Of a DNA stretch of 64,000 nucleotides, positions 51,567 to 61,800 are shown in pieces. The notes below the pieces were generated by a model. The model was not told the DNA's origin. It did no database searches and was given only the letters and a program-made list of their open reading frames with translations. A program made the translations under genes and the position numbers. Origin of the DNA: SW10 sp965657795 (GTDB lineage: Bacteria > Verrucomicrobiota > Verrucomicrobiia > Verrucomicrobiales > Akkermansiaceae); assembly GCA_965657795.1 (NCBI GenBank), contig CBFHQJ010000010.1:9942-73941 (forward strand). Reading direction: 5' to 3'. Positions within the stretch are counted from its first letter, which is position 1; each line of letters begins with the position of its first letter.

Positions 51567-51694
51567 GCGAGCAGAGGAATGTCCTCAGGTGGAGGATGAA
51601 ACAAAGCCGAGCCAACGCTTCCGGTCGGAAGCGAAGATAAGTCCGGGAAAGATCAGGAAAAGAAGTAACCCGAGTCGGTGAGCCGATACAGTCG

Positions 51695-52378
51695 ATGTGC
51701 ACTTTGACCTGGAACCGTGTTTCGTCGACGGATCTTGAGATTTACTTCAATCGGGATGAGTTGAAGACTCGTCCAGTAGCAGATGCCCCGACTCGGTTTA
51801 ACACTGGAGATTCTTCTTTTTTAAGTCCCCGTGACCCGAAAGGTGGTGGAACCTGGATGTTTGCCAACGATCTGGGCGTGGTGATCTGTCTTTTGAACAA
51901 GTGGGAGCTTGAAGGGCGGGTGATTGGTGATCCGCTCAGCCGGGGACGATTGGTTTGGTCGATGGCAAGAGCCAAGTCTCCGGATGAGATTGCAAAAAAG
52001 CTCATCCAGTTGACCAGGTATCAGGCATTTACTTTGGCGGTTTTTTCGCCGGCCGGGGATGTTTGCTGGGAGTGGACAGGGGATGAGTTGTCCCAAAGCG
52101 AAATGCCGGAGATTCTGACCTCTTCATCTTTTCGATTTGAAGAGGTCCGTGCCGTGCGGCGTGCTTGTTTTTCGTCAGGATTACGAGGGGTGGATTTTCA
52201 CGCTTCACTGCAAGAGCCCCCGTCGCCTTACTCGGTTCGAATGAATCGTCCTGATGCCCAAACGTGGAGTCGCTCGCGGGTTCTGGTTAGTGATCGGATT
52301 GCGTGGCACTACTTGGCCGGGCAAGCGGATCTCAATGGCGATCCGCTCGAAACGTTGGTCGAGCTTCCTTTGAAATGA
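51695..52378 (+). CDS. NRDE/TANGO2-like protein
   Basis: 227 residues starting M-C-T-L-T-W, followed by F-N-R-D-E, the motif that names the family. G-G-G-T-W-M-F-A and V-I-C-L-L-N also match. The N-terminal Cys suggests the Ntn-hydrolase fold proposed for the family. Its role is unclear; eukaryotic TANGO2 affects lipid and haem metabolism. It overlaps the ATP-grasp gene by 4 nt. Confidence 0.87.
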   Translation: MCTLTWNRVSSTDLEIYFNRDELKTRPVADAPTRFNTGDSSFLSPRDPKGGGTWMFANDLGVVICLLNKWELEGRVIGDPLSRGRLVWSMARAKSPDEIAKKLIQLTRYQAFTLAVFSPAGDVCWEWTGDELSQSEMPEILTSSSFRFEEVRAVRRACFSSGLRGVDFHASLQEPPSPYSVRMNRPDAQTWSRSRVLVSDRIAWHYLAGQADLNGDPLETLVELPLK

Positions 52379-53463
52379 GTTGGCGATTCAAACGACTCCT
52401 TTGGGCGAGATGGCAGCGTTTCACTCGCTGGGAATTTTGGCCGGTGTGGGCGGTTTACCTACCGGTGTTGTTTTCGTGGCTCTGGCATTCGATCCGATTA
52501 CGAGGCTTTACGCTCTGGGCGAATTGCAATCCTGCCATGCAAGCGAGTGGAATGGCGATGGAAGAGAAGGGGGATATTCTTGACTCCTTTCAAGGACCAG
52601 AGGGGAGAGTTCGCGTCGCCCGTTATCTTCGTGTCCCGGAAGGTGCAGCTGACGCTTTCGAGCAAGTTAAGGTTTTCCTGTCGAATCACCAATTGGATTT
52701 CCCGGTCGTCCTGAAACCTGATTTTGGGCAACGAGGTTCGGGTGTCGAGATCGTTTATGACAGGGAGTCGGCCCGCTGCTGGGTTGATCACTGCGAAGAG
52801 GGTTTTTTGGTCCAAGAGTATATCACAGGGCTGGAATTTGGCGTGCATTGGGCGAAGTTTCCCGATGAGGGACAGGGCATGATCACCTCGCTTTGCGGCA
52901 AGCATCCTCAGTTTCTGACGGGAGATGGTGAGCGAATTTTGGAGGAACTGATTCTGGCTGACGATCGAGCGGTGCTCATGGCTAAGTATTACTTTTCGAA
53001 GTATGAGGGATCTCTGGACCGGGTCATCGGAGAGGGTGAGCGATTTACCCTTGCTCCGATCGGGACTCATTCGCGGGGTGCGGTTTTTACGGATGAGAGA
53101 AGTCTCATCACCGACGAGTTGCTCGAGGTCTTTGATGAACTTGGAGAACGCTTTCCTGGGTTTAATTTCGGACGTTATGACGTCAAGGTCCCTTCGACTG
53201 ATGATTTACAGGCTGGACGGAATATCCGTGTACTTGAGTTGAATGGAGTGATGGGTGAACCCGCCCACATGTATCAGCCGGGGTATTCGTGGCGGAGGGG
53301 AATGGCTGATCTTTGCAGACATTTTAAAATGGCGGCGGAGATCGGGGCGGCTTGGCGTGTGCGTGGCGTGACTCCTCCGGAACCCGGGGACTTGCTTGAT
53401 CTTATCCGGCAACACTGCGATAAGAACTATCTGGAAGTTGATGAGTTTGAGCGAAAGACCTGA
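52375..53463 (+). CDS. ATP-grasp ligase-like protein with N-terminal hydrophobic segment
   Basis: 362 residues from ATG 52375. Residues about 20-50 are hydrophobic and Trp-rich (W-P-V-W-A-V-Y-L-P-V-L-F-S-W-L-W). The ATP-grasp core follows: F-P-V-V-L-K-P-D-F-G-Q-R-G-S-G-V, V-Q-E-Y-I-T-G, and F-G-R-Y-D-V-K with E-L-N-G-V near the end. It resembles D-Ala-D-Ala-ligase-type carboxylate-amine ligases. The lipid-type neighbours suggest ligation of an amino acid in membrane lipid synthesis; this is inference. Confidence 0.8.
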   Translation: MSWRFKRLLWARWQRFTRWEFWPVWAVYLPVLFSWLWHSIRLRGFTLWANCNPAMQASGMAMEEKGDILDSFQGPEGRVRVARYLRVPEGAADAFEQVKVFLSNHQLDFPVVLKPDFGQRGSGVEIVYDRESARCWVDHCEEGFLVQEYITGLEFGVHWAKFPDEGQGMITSLCGKHPQFLTGDGERILEELILADDRAVLMAKYYFSKYEGSLDRVIGEGERFTLAPIGTHSRGAVFTDERSLITDELLEVFDELGERFPGFNFGRYDVKVPSTDDLQAGRNIRVLELNGVMGEPAHMYQPGYSWRRGMADLCRHFKMAAEIGAAWRVRGVTPPEPGDLLDLIRQHCDKNYLEVDEFERKT

Positions 53464-54244
53464 ACAATTTGCGGATGTCCGAAAGCATCTGCCTTTTCTG
53501 GCACGGCACGAGGGTTTGGCGTGCTTGCTAGAGAGACTCCTCTGTTATCCTGAAATTCGTCAGGCTTTTGCTGATTCGGCTGGGGAGCAAAACCCTTTTT
53601 CGGGAGTGGCTCGCCGGCTGGGACTTGAGATTAGAGTGGAGGACTTGGCGGAACGAATTCCAAAGAATGGCCCCGTGGTTGTGGTCGCGAACCATGGCTT
53701 TGGTGGATCCGATGCCCTGGCTCTTAAAGCGATCATGCATGATCTTAGGGATGACTTTAAGGTCCTCGCAAACCGTGAGGTGGTGCTACTTCCCGGGATG
53801 GCTGATACCGTTTTTCCAGTGTCAATTTTGGATCAGGATAATACCCGTGAAAACGCCGCCAGTCTTCGGGCGATGTTGCGGCATGTGAAGCGAGGGGGAT
53901 CGCTGGGCGTTTTTCCGGCGGGGCGGGTGGCTTATTGGAAGGGTGATCGCATGGTCGATCCTCCGTGGAATGAACATATTGTTAAACTACTCCAGCGGAT
54001 GAATGCGACTATCGTGCCACTTTGGTTTTACGGAAAACCACCTGCCGGTATCAATTTTCTCTCGCGGCTTTCCGGCTTTGTAAGGACCGCGTTGATTCCG
54101 ACCGGGCTAGCCAAGATGAAGGGGCAGGAAATTGTGGCACGTGCCGGAGAGCCTTTTGAAAGCAGTGAACTCAGAAAGAACGGGGAGCAGGCGGGAGCAT
54201 GGCTTCGCAGGAAAGTGGAATCTCTTTCAGTTTTGGGGAATTAG
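53441..54244 (+). CDS. Lysophospholipid acyltransferase-like (PlsC/OlsA type)
   Basis: 267 residues from ATG 53441, overlapping the ATP-grasp gene by 23 nt. The acyltransferase pattern is V-V-V-V-A-N-H-G-F-G-G-S-D (N-H in place of the usual N-H-x-x-x-x-D, with the Asp present) and G-V-F-P-A-G-R-V-A-Y. It would acylate a lyso-lipid at the membrane. An OlsB-like gene 617 nt downstream raises the possibility of ornithine-type lipid synthesis. Confidence 0.82.
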   Translation: MSLSERPEQFADVRKHLPFLARHEGLACLLERLLCYPEIRQAFADSAGEQNPFSGVARRLGLEIRVEDLAERIPKNGPVVVVANHGFGGSDALALKAIMHDLRDDFKVLANREVVLLPGMADTVFPVSILDQDNTRENAASLRAMLRHVKRGGSLGVFPAGRVAYWKGDRMVDPPWNEHIVKLLQRMNATIVPLWFYGKPPAGINFLSRLSGFVRTALIPTGLAKMKGQEIVARAGEPFESSELRKNGEQAGAWLRRKVESLSVLGN

Positions 54245-54282
54245 ATGGACCGGTGGTTCCTCCCACGACCAAATCGAACAAC

Positions 54283-54795
54283 ATGGAGAATTTGATTGAG
54301 GCCAACATCCATCTTCTGAAGCAAGCCGAGCGGCTGCTTGTTGAGATTGCTGATTCTGATTATGGAGCGTCGGACGCCACTCTTTATGGTTCCAGTTTAG
54401 GTCAACACCTCAGACATTGGCTGGATCACTACTCGTCATTTTTACAAGGCCTTTCCGAGTCGTTCATCGATTACGATCATCGCGTGCGTGAGGAAGAGTT
54501 GGAGTGCTCGACTGATCGTGCCCGGAAAGAGATCGTGCAGATTCGGAACCGATTGGAGTCCGCAAAAGTGCTGAATGTGACGACCACCGTGAAAGTTAAA
54601 ATGAACTGCGGGGGAGCTGATCATTCCTGGCATGAATCGACACTTGGATGGGAACTGCAGTTCTTGGTGAGCCACACCGTTCACCATTTTGCGATGATTA
54701 ACGGGATATGCTCCCATCGGGGAATTCAAATGGAGGGAGGCTTTGGCATTGCCCCTTCCACTCTGCGCCATCGCCAGCTTACGAACATTGACTGA
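54283..54795 (+). CDS. DinB-like four-helix protein
   Basis: 170 residues from ATG 54283. Metal-ligand-type histidines appear in G-Q-H-L-R-H-W-L-D-H and V-S-H-T-V-H-H-F-A, as in DinB/YfiT proteins, which bind a divalent metal and often act as thiol transferases. An alternative ATG at 54199 would overlap the acyltransferase. Its role in the lipid-type neighbourhood is unknown. Confidence 0.78.
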   Translation: MENLIEANIHLLKQAERLLVEIADSDYGASDATLYGSSLGQHLRHWLDHYSSFLQGLSESFIDYDHRVREEELECSTDRARKEIVQIRNRLESAKVLNVTTTVKVKMNCGGADHSWHESTLGWELQFLVSHTVHHFAMINGICSHRGIQMEGGFGIAPSTLRHRQLTNID

Positions 54796-54860
54796 GTCAA
54801 TATTATGTCACATCCTTTCGATATGACTTAATGCAGCGGTCCTGATAATGTTTACCGGTC

Positions 54861-55796
54861 ATGAAACCTATTAGCTCGATGAATACTTCCTTTAGTGAGA
54901 TTGCCGAACCGGTTCCGGATGATGTTCTCGCGGAAGATATGGCGCGTCTTGGGGGGGCAGGAATGCTCGCGAAACAAGGACCGTTTGATATTTTTTTGGC
55001 TCCGGCGGGTGCCATTCCGAATATTCTATTAGAAATAGGGAGACTCCGGGAAGTAACCTTCCGGTCCGTCGGCGTTGGCACCGGCAAGCCGCGTGACCTT
55101 GACAAATATGATGACTATTACAGCCATCTGTTTCTCTGGGATCGTGAGCAGAAACGAATTGCCGGAGGGTATCGTCTGGCGCGCACTGATCTGATCTTTG
55201 CTGAGTTTGGTTTCGACGGACTCTACTCGGGATCTTATTGCGAGTGTGACCAGTCCTTGATGGATTACTTGAACCCGGCTCTTGAATTGGGGCGCTCCTG
55301 GATCCTTCCCGATTATCAAAAATCAATGCATTCCCTGCTTGGACTATGGAAGGGGATTGGACAATTCGTGGCGCACTATCCACGCTATCACAAGCTCTTC
55401 GGAGCGATCACCATCAGCGGTGACTACACTTCGATTTCCCAAAATCTGATCGTCCGTTTCTTGCGACGAACCAAGACCGACCAGACCTGGGGCGGTGCCA
55501 TGCGTGCGCTCTTTCCTTTTCAAGATCGCCCGGAGGACCTGACCTCACGATTTGAAAGTATGGAGGAAGTTTCGGCAGAAGTTGCAACGCACGAAACCGA
55601 TGGAAAAGGGGTTCCTGTTTTACTACGTCAGTATTTCAAGCTGAATGCCACCTTGCTGGATTTCGCCTATGCGCCGAATTTTAAGAATAGCCTGCATGCC
55701 ATGGTCTTGGTTGATTTGAAGCAGGCTCCGGCCCTGATCCTGAAAAGATATATGGGCAAGGACGGCTATGAGAAATTCAAGCGAGGTTCGGAATAG
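54861..55796 (+). CDS. OlsB-like GNAT N-acyltransferase
   Basis: 311 residues from ATG 54861. The central region has the hemolysin/OlsB pattern: L-R-E-V-T-F-R, D-D-Y-Y-S-H-L-F-L-W-D, I-A-G-G-Y-R-L, L-E-L-G-R-S-W-I and the A-P-N end domain. OlsB acylates ornithine as the first step of ornithine-lipid synthesis. The exact amino-acid substrate here is not known. It is convergent (2 nt between stops) with the lipoprotein gene. Confidence 0.82.
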   Translation: MKPISSMNTSFSEIAEPVPDDVLAEDMARLGGAGMLAKQGPFDIFLAPAGAIPNILLEIGRLREVTFRSVGVGTGKPRDLDKYDDYYSHLFLWDREQKRIAGGYRLARTDLIFAEFGFDGLYSGSYCECDQSLMDYLNPALELGRSWILPDYQKSMHSLLGLWKGIGQFVAHYPRYHKLFGAITISGDYTSISQNLIVRFLRRTKTDQTWGGAMRALFPFQDRPEDLTSRFESMEEVSAEVATHETDGKGVPVLLRQYFKLNATLLDFAYAPNFKNSLHAMVLVDLKQAPALILKRYMGKDGYEKFKRGSE

Positions 55797-55797
55797 C

Positions 55798-56982
55798 CTA
55801 GCCGCCGAAGTAGGCCTTGCCCTCCGGGGAGGCGATGAATTTATCGAGGAAGCCTTCGTTGAAGTCTTCCTTGGTGAGCCGAACTTCAAATTGTTTTTCG
55901 TAGTCCTCGAGCAAGGTTAGCAGCTTTTGATGCTCCTCCAACTCGGTCAGGCAGGTGATTTTACTCCACCAATAATCCTCGCTTTGAGGGCTGGCTTCAA
56001 GAGCCTTGTCGACCATTTCCACCCCACGTTTAAAGTCTTCCGCGAGGATGTAGATCAAGGAGTCGTAGTAATCGAGGTAGTGATCGCCGTCGACAAACTT
56101 TCTGATCGTATCCAGTTTTCGATGAGTGCCATCCCAGTCTTCACGATTGAAGTCGGCATCAAGTAGCATCAGGGCGACGCCGGCGTCGTCTGGAAAAGCG
56201 GCCTCGAATTTTAGAGACTCCTTGAGGTGAGCGTCAACATTGTCGACCAAGCTATTAAGGTAAGTGCTCCAGAAAAAACGTTCTTTTTGAAGTTTGTCGG
56301 GGAGAGCCCGGTAAGCGTTTTGCAGCGCGTTGATATCTCCGGTTTGGCTTGCGTTGTTAATCGCCTTGATGGTTTCGAGATGATTGGAGATATCGGCTTC
56401 ATCCTTCTTTTTGAAAGCGCGGGTAAATTTCGAACCGAGAAGCTGTTTGATGGTGGGGAGAATGAGTCTCCGGGTTGTCATGCTGCTCCAGTCGCCGTTA
56501 CTCAGCATATAGGTGTCATAAGCTTTGATCTCGCCGGAAGCGTCGGGAAGAGCCATGATAATCATGTATCCAAATCCGCCTTCCTCATTGAACCTGAACA
56601 AGGGCATTTTCATTCCCTGAAAATCAAGGAGCTTCACGTAGTCCAACTGTTCATTCAGGACTCCCCAACCAAGGCCGCCGGCTCTTTGGTTCGTTCCTTT
56701 GATGACTCCGGACATGAACTCCTCAAACTCGGAGGGAGGAAATTCGATCCCATCAAGTGATCTCAGAAAATATCCGCGCGCGTTAAAGGCCCGGGCGACC
56801 TCGGCGGCGTTTCCCTCGGTGGCGTCCTGCGCAAATTTTTCGCCGAACTTCTCAACGTTTACGAGGTCGGCTTCTGTTAACTCCCGAATCGTTTCGCCTC
56901 TCAGGGTCGCTTTATCGTCGGAACTTTTACAGCCGGATAGAATGAAGGTGGCGGCGAGTCCGAGTAAGGGGAGTAGGTTCAT
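55798..56982 (-). CDS. Lipoprotein with TPR-like repeats
   Basis: 394 residues from ATG 56982. The lipobox is I-L-S-G-C (Cys about residue 17). The C-terminal half shows helix pairs resembling TPRs (V-D-A-H-L-K-E-S-L-K-F-E, Y-D-S-L-I-Y-I-L-A-E-D). The N-terminal half has mixed structure and no recognised domain. It is probably exposed at the outer or inner membrane. The function is unknown. Confidence 0.78.
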   Translation of the reverse strand: MNLLPLLGLAATFILSGCKSSDDKATLRGETIRELTEADLVNVEKFGEKFAQDATEGNAAEVARAFNARGYFLRSLDGIEFPPSEFEEFMSGVIKGTNQRAGGLGWGVLNEQLDYVKLLDFQGMKMPLFRFNEEGGFGYMIIMALPDASGEIKAYDTYMLSNGDWSSMTTRRLILPTIKQLLGSKFTRAFKKKDEADISNHLETIKAINNASQTGDINALQNAYRALPDKLQKERFFWSTYLNSLVDNVDAHLKESLKFEAAFPDDAGVALMLLDADFNREDWDGTHRKLDTIRKFVDGDHYLDYYDSLIYILAEDFKRGVEMVDKALEASPQSEDYWWSKITCLTELEEHQKLLTLLEDYEKQFEVRLTKEDFNEGFLDKFIASPEGKAYFGG

Positions 56983-57037
56983 TGCTGAGAGGGTCTCAGA
57001 ATGACCCTGAAAGTCGAGAGAGCATCGGGTTAGGAAA

Positions 57038-57069
57038 CAAAAAAAGCCCCGCCTGTTCTGCAACAGGCG
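57038..57069 (-). terminator. Terminator of the coiled-coil protein gene
   Basis: CGCCTGTT (57050-57057) and AACAGGCG (57062-57069) pair around 4 nt. On the - strand the hairpin is followed by a U-run (A-run at 57038-57045), giving a typical intrinsic terminator. Confidence 0.85.
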
Positions 57070-57092
57070 AGGCAGGGGAAGTGTGCCTGGAT

Positions 57093-57947
57093 CTATTCTT
57101 TGCCTTCGGATTTTCGCTTTCGTTCGCGAGTCTGCTTTTCTAGTTCACGACGAGCTTCTTCATGCTGGCGCCGTTGCCTATCGAGCATCTGCTGCTTTTC
57201 CACGAATTCACGTTTGGCACGCTCGGCTTGCTGAGTGAACTGCTCCTTCATGCGTGCCATTTCCTCCCGTTCGGCGCGCTTGCGCATCATTTCGGCTCGT
57301 TCCCTGGCCTCGGCTTCGCGGGCGCGCTCCATGCGCTCGGCGTTTTCCCGTTCGCGGATTTCGGCCTCCTCCGCCTCTGCGTGCCGATGATGTTCCCGCT
57401 CCTCGTGGTGCCTTTGCATGTCTTCCCGCGCTTCGCGGATCTCCTCGAGCTCTTCTCTGGCTTGATTCAGAACATCGCGTAATTCCCCGACGAGTTTTCC
57501 TTGCGGGTTGGTGCGGTCGTGACGAACCGGCATCTGTGGTCGGCTGGCATAAGCAGCTTCAAAGATCTTTCGGGCGTCCTCGCGATTAATTTTGTTCTGG
57601 GCAATCAATTCTCCCAGCACCTTACCGAGGGCATCCGGTCGTCTTTGGCCGGGGCCTTGGCGTGAATTCTCAGGTCGCGCTCGTAATGGCTGGTCTCTGT
57701 TGACTTGGGGTTTGGCTGCGAGCTTCTTCTTCAGTTCGGTGTATTTTTGATTGGCCTGATCACGGGTCATGTCACCACGTTTGACGGCACCTTCGATTCG
57801 CTCTTTGACGCGGTCCCAGTCAAAGTTCTCAATTTTCGCTTGGTCCGGTTTGCCGCGGGAGGTTCGTTGATCTCGGTCTCTTTCCTGCGCGGAAAGGGAT
57901 GAAACAAGCAACGCGGAAAGGGTGAGAGTTGAGAGAAGTTTCTTCAT
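57093..57947 (-). CDS. Secreted charged coiled-coil protein
   Basis: 284 residues from ATG 57947, which follows an excellent Shine-Dalgarno (AGGAGGAGCT). A signal peptide ends S-S-L-S-A-Q. Residues about 130-280 are almost purely Glu/Arg/Lys/His/Ala and predicted coiled coil (R-E-E-L-E-E-I-R-E-A-R-E). The N-terminal part has two similar helical pairs (R-G-D-M-T-R-D-Q-A, N-K-I-N-R-E-D-A) of calmodulin-like or SHOCT-like spacing. The function is unknown; a structural periplasmic role is possible. Confidence 0.78.
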   Translation of the reverse strand: MKKLLSTLTLSALLVSSLSAQERDRDQRTSRGKPDQAKIENFDWDRVKERIEGAVKRGDMTRDQANQKYTELKKKLAAKPQVNRDQPLRARPENSRQGPGQRRPDALGKVLGELIAQNKINREDARKIFEAAYASRPQMPVRHDRTNPQGKLVGELRDVLNQAREELEEIREAREDMQRHHEEREHHRHAEAEEAEIRERENAERMERAREAEARERAEMMRKRAEREEMARMKEQFTQQAERAKREFVEKQQMLDRQRRQHEEARRELEKQTRERKRKSEGKE

Positions 57948-58016
57948 AGCTCCTCCTGATACCATCTGGGCGGGGAATGTCGAGATTGAGAGAGCGAAGA
58001 GACTTTTCAGAATCGG

Positions 58017-58781
58017 GTGGGCTTGTTAGAAGCTCCCGTGACCGTAATCGCATCGTGGATTCTATTGTTAGTGGGGTTTGGAGTGTTTGTTTGGTTCTTT
58101 GCGATTCGGGGGAGGGGATCTCTTCGGTATTGGATCCGGACCTTTGAGGTAGAAGAGCAATGGGTTCTTGGAAAGCGCTTTGATGCCGGGGATAAGTCGG
58201 CCCACGAGCAATTTTTCACGGACGCCAATGCGGTGGTGAGATCGCTCGATCGCAGGACAAACAAGGTTTGGCGCCATTGGGATCGCAGTTCCGGGAAGCT
58301 CTTTCTTGGGTTGGTTTTTAATACTCCCCCTGACGAGGAAGTTCCGGAGGGATACGAGCTCCGGCATTTGCCGAAACGGGAGGTAGTCCGGCTTTCCGGA
58401 ACCAATCGGCTCGACGAAAACTCAGAGATCGAGGCGGTGAAGTCCTTCGCCAGCGAAAACGGGCTCAAGCTGGATCTGGAGCATCCGGGAAGATTGTCCG
58501 GGCAGTCGTTTACTCTCTATCAGTGGGATATTGAGGGGACCAAAGAGAGTCGGCCAACCAGTGCGTTGTCGCGGCTTGCAGAATCGACCTATCAGTTGCG
58601 GAACAATCTGGTGATTCCCTTGCTGGCGACCTGGATCGCCCTCGCTTTAATTGGGACGGCCCAGCCAGTGATGCTGGTGCTGGGGATCCTGCTGATTTGC
58701 TTTCTTTCCGGGGCATGCAAATTCGTCTTCATCCACCAGATGACCGACGAGGCGGACGAGATTCATCTCCAAAATTATTGA
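58017..58781 (+). CDS. Membrane protein of unknown function
   Basis: 254 residues from GTG 58017. One TM is near the N-terminus (about 9-29) and two are near the C-terminus (about 195-210, 215-235). The intervening about 160 residues are soluble and charged. No family is recognised. It is divergent from the coiled-coil gene (69 nt). Confidence 0.65.
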   Translation: MGLLEAPVTVIASWILLLVGFGVFVWFFAIRGRGSLRYWIRTFEVEEQWVLGKRFDAGDKSAHEQFFTDANAVVRSLDRRTNKVWRHWDRSSGKLFLGLVFNTPPDEEVPEGYELRHLPKREVVRLSGTNRLDENSEIEAVKSFASENGLKLDLEHPGRLSGQSFTLYQWDIEGTKESRPTSALSRLAESTYQLRNNLVIPLLATWIALALIGTAQPVMLVLGILLICFLSGACKFVFIHQMTDEADEIHLQNY

Positions 58782-58798
58782 AGTGGCGCGCAAAAAAA

Positions 58799-58823
58799 AA
58801 CGCTCCGGTTGTCCCGGAACGTT
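58799..58823. terminator. Terminator between convergent genes
   Basis: AACG-C-TCCGG and CCGGA-A-CGTT pair around a 5-nt loop. An A-run precedes it (58792-58800), giving a U-run for the - strand giant gene, and T's follow for the + strand. Confidence 0.8.
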
Positions 58824-58849
58824 TGACTGAAAGCTACAGTCGGCCTGCC

Positions 58850-61800
58850 TTACTTGTTGATAGTCTTCATGCGGAGCATGCCGACACCGGTGAGGCCAGC
58901 GATGACCAGGAAGATGAGGATCCCGGTCATGGGGGCACCGAGTCCGGTTGAGGGAACCTCGGGAATGGTTGGAGCCGGAGCGTCGCTAATGACGGGAGTT
59001 CCGTCGGCGCTGATTTCCCTCTTAAATGGATCAATGAGCTCCTTCACGTTGAGCATCGGCGGTGGAACCTTGCTTAGAATGTCCTTATTGTCGGCCTTGT
59101 ATTTGGCGACCATTTCCGGCGTGACAGCAGAAGCCTGGTTCCCGAAGGAATTACGAATGTAGGTCAGAACGGCGGCTATGTTCTCGTCCGGTTGTCCTGC
59201 GCCCATCGCGACCATTGGCGCGGCGAACTGATAGTCAACTCCGTTGACGCTAATCGCTCCCTGGAGTCCGCGAAGCTGGATCCCGATCAGGTTTTCAACA
59301 GGTCCGGTGACCCATTCGGATTTTTCGAGAGGAGGGCCGACATTGGGCATGCCTTGGCCGGTGGGGCCGTGGCAACCAAGGCACAAGTTGTATTGCGCTT
59401 TACCAAGTTCCATTACGGCGGGGTCGATTTCGTTATTTTCGCTCACGGTTTGATCAGTTTCAGGTTTCGAACCGGCGGGAGTCTCGGTTCTTTTTGTGCC
59501 TTCGTCCATCTTTTTGGGGTCTGCAAGCGAAAGTTCCTTGGCTTCATAAGCGGCGGATTTTTCGGGGTTTGGCTTGGTCAGAGTGAGAAGCCAGGCGATG
59601 AGGTCGCGGGTCTCATAAGGGGTGAGGATGGCTCCCATGGGCGGCATGGCCGAAACGGGCTGGGGCGTCCCGGCCAGATCTGACAATTTGATTCGCCAGA
59701 TCGCCGACTCACTTTCCTTGAGGTCGATATAGTCATCGGTGGTGGCGGCGATGGTGCCACTCTTACTGCTGCCGTCTTTGAGTTTGATCTCGGCGACTCC
59801 AAATCCGTCGGCAATTTCAGCATGTGGGAGGATGAGTGACTCGAGAAGGCCGTTGGCATCGTGCCTGAGGGCGACTCCCATGAGGTTGGGACCGGCTTCT
59901 CCGCCTTCCGAGTGGCCGGGCTCGTGCCGGTGGCAACGCATGCACTGGGCGGCGGCGTGGGTTTGGAAGACTTTGAAGCCCCGGGCGGCATTCCCTCCGG
60001 CGAGCGAAGGCTGCCAGGAAGCGAGGGGATCGTCCTTGGACAGGGAATTTTCGTAGTCGGCAAGGGCTGACTTGATCGCTTGTTCCTGGCGTTTCCGGGC
60101 GGCCATGAGGAGGTCAAGCCGGGTGTCGCGGTCGCTTTTTCCGTCTTTAAGATCAACGAGGCCCTCTCGGATCAGGGGAATGGCATGCTCGGCGGGAAGG
60201 CTGCCAATGATGGACCAAGCGGTTTGGCGTCGGGCGGTGCTGTCCGATTTGAGGGCCCCTTTGAGCGCTGCGACGGTGGCGGCGGGGTCGCGCTCGGAGG
60301 CTAGTTGGAGTGCTTTGCTGGCGAGTTCGTCATTCTTGGAGCGAGCTGCTTCGGCAAGAATCTCGTTGGCGTTTTCAGGGGTTCCTTTGAGGAAAAGGTC
60401 GAGGGCTCCTGCCCGGGTTTTTCCGTCGGTCTTTTGATCGCGGATGATGCGGGTGAGGCTTCCTGAATCGAGCCCTTCGTGTTGGATGCCGTAGCGGAGG
60501 GCTAGCTTCATGGCATCTCCGAAGATTTCCTGTCCGCCATCGAGCAGTAGCCCGATGTGCTCGCCGAGGACTTTTTCCATAATGGCGGGGTCTCGTGGGG
60601 GGAGAGGGGAATGGTATCCGAGGGACTGGTCGACCTCGTGAGGATTTTCCCACATTGCGAGAAGTCGCATTGCTTCCCTGCGCTCCTCGAGCGGGAAGAT
60701 TGGATTCACGGCGGCCTTGATCACGCGAAGAAGGTTTTGCTCGCTCGGGATGCGGTAAGCACTGTGGACAAGGCGTCGCAGGATCATGCGGCTGACCGGG
60801 CGCTGGGGCGTGCCAATTGATTCGTCATCAAGCAGAGCTGCCAGGATCGGGCGGGCAGGCTCAATGTGAGTGTCGTGGATGGCGCGGATGGCATCGTTGG
60901 AGATCTGGAGATTGGTGTCTCCAAGGAAGGACATCACTTTCGCGCTTCCCAGTCTTCGCAAGGCGATGACCGCGGCGTGTCTGACTGCGTCGGAGTCATG
61001 GCGAACCAAGTCTGCGATTTCCTGGTCTTTGGCGATTCCTACGAGTGCCATCACTCCGGCGTGGCGCAGGACGGGATCGTTATCGCCGTTGAACTCGATC
61101 ATTTCGAGTACTGCGGGAAGGGCGGCGGAATCCCCCACGCGGCCCACGGCGATGGCGGCAAGCGCACGAACCCTGGGAGCACCATCGGTGAGAGCTGGAA
61201 GAAGGATGTCGGCGGTCTTGAGGGGGGCTTCGCCAAGGGTCTTTGCAACTTGGGCTCTCACCCGGGGATCATTGCTCCGGAGTTGCTGGGCAAGGATGCT
61301 GGCAGCGACTGTGTTTCCCTTGCGAGCCATGATGCCGAGGCCCCAAATTCCGTGCAGGCGTTCGATGTTGTTGATCTGCTGATTGGCCGCGGCGGTGAGC
61401 AGGGGAAGCGCTTCAGGGCGTGAGGAAAGGTGGAGTTGGGCGCGAAGTCGGACCCGCTGGTCGGCGTGTGAAAGGAGACCGGCCAAGGTACGGGCGGGTG
61501 CGGTCTTGAAGTCAATTTCAGCGAGGAGTTCGCCAACGCTTTTGCCGGGGTTTTGTTCTTCGAGTGTATAAACACGGCCGGCTTTGTGTGATGCCCATCC
61601 GCTGACGAAATCTGAAACGTAGAGTTTGCCATCGTATCCCCATTCGATGTCGGTGGCGGCAATGCCCCAGTTGAATTTGCCGGAACTGGCAACCGCAAAT
61701 CCAGCTCCGTCATCTTTGATGCTGAAATTCCAGATTCCCGAGGCGGCGGCGCCGCCACGGTAGTCGCAGATCAGGAATTGATCTTTGCAACCGAGTCCGA

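Noticed and set aside
54199..54282. Upstream ATG for the DinB-like gene
   Set aside because: It lies inside the acyltransferase gene and adds residues without family similarity; ATG 54283 is better.
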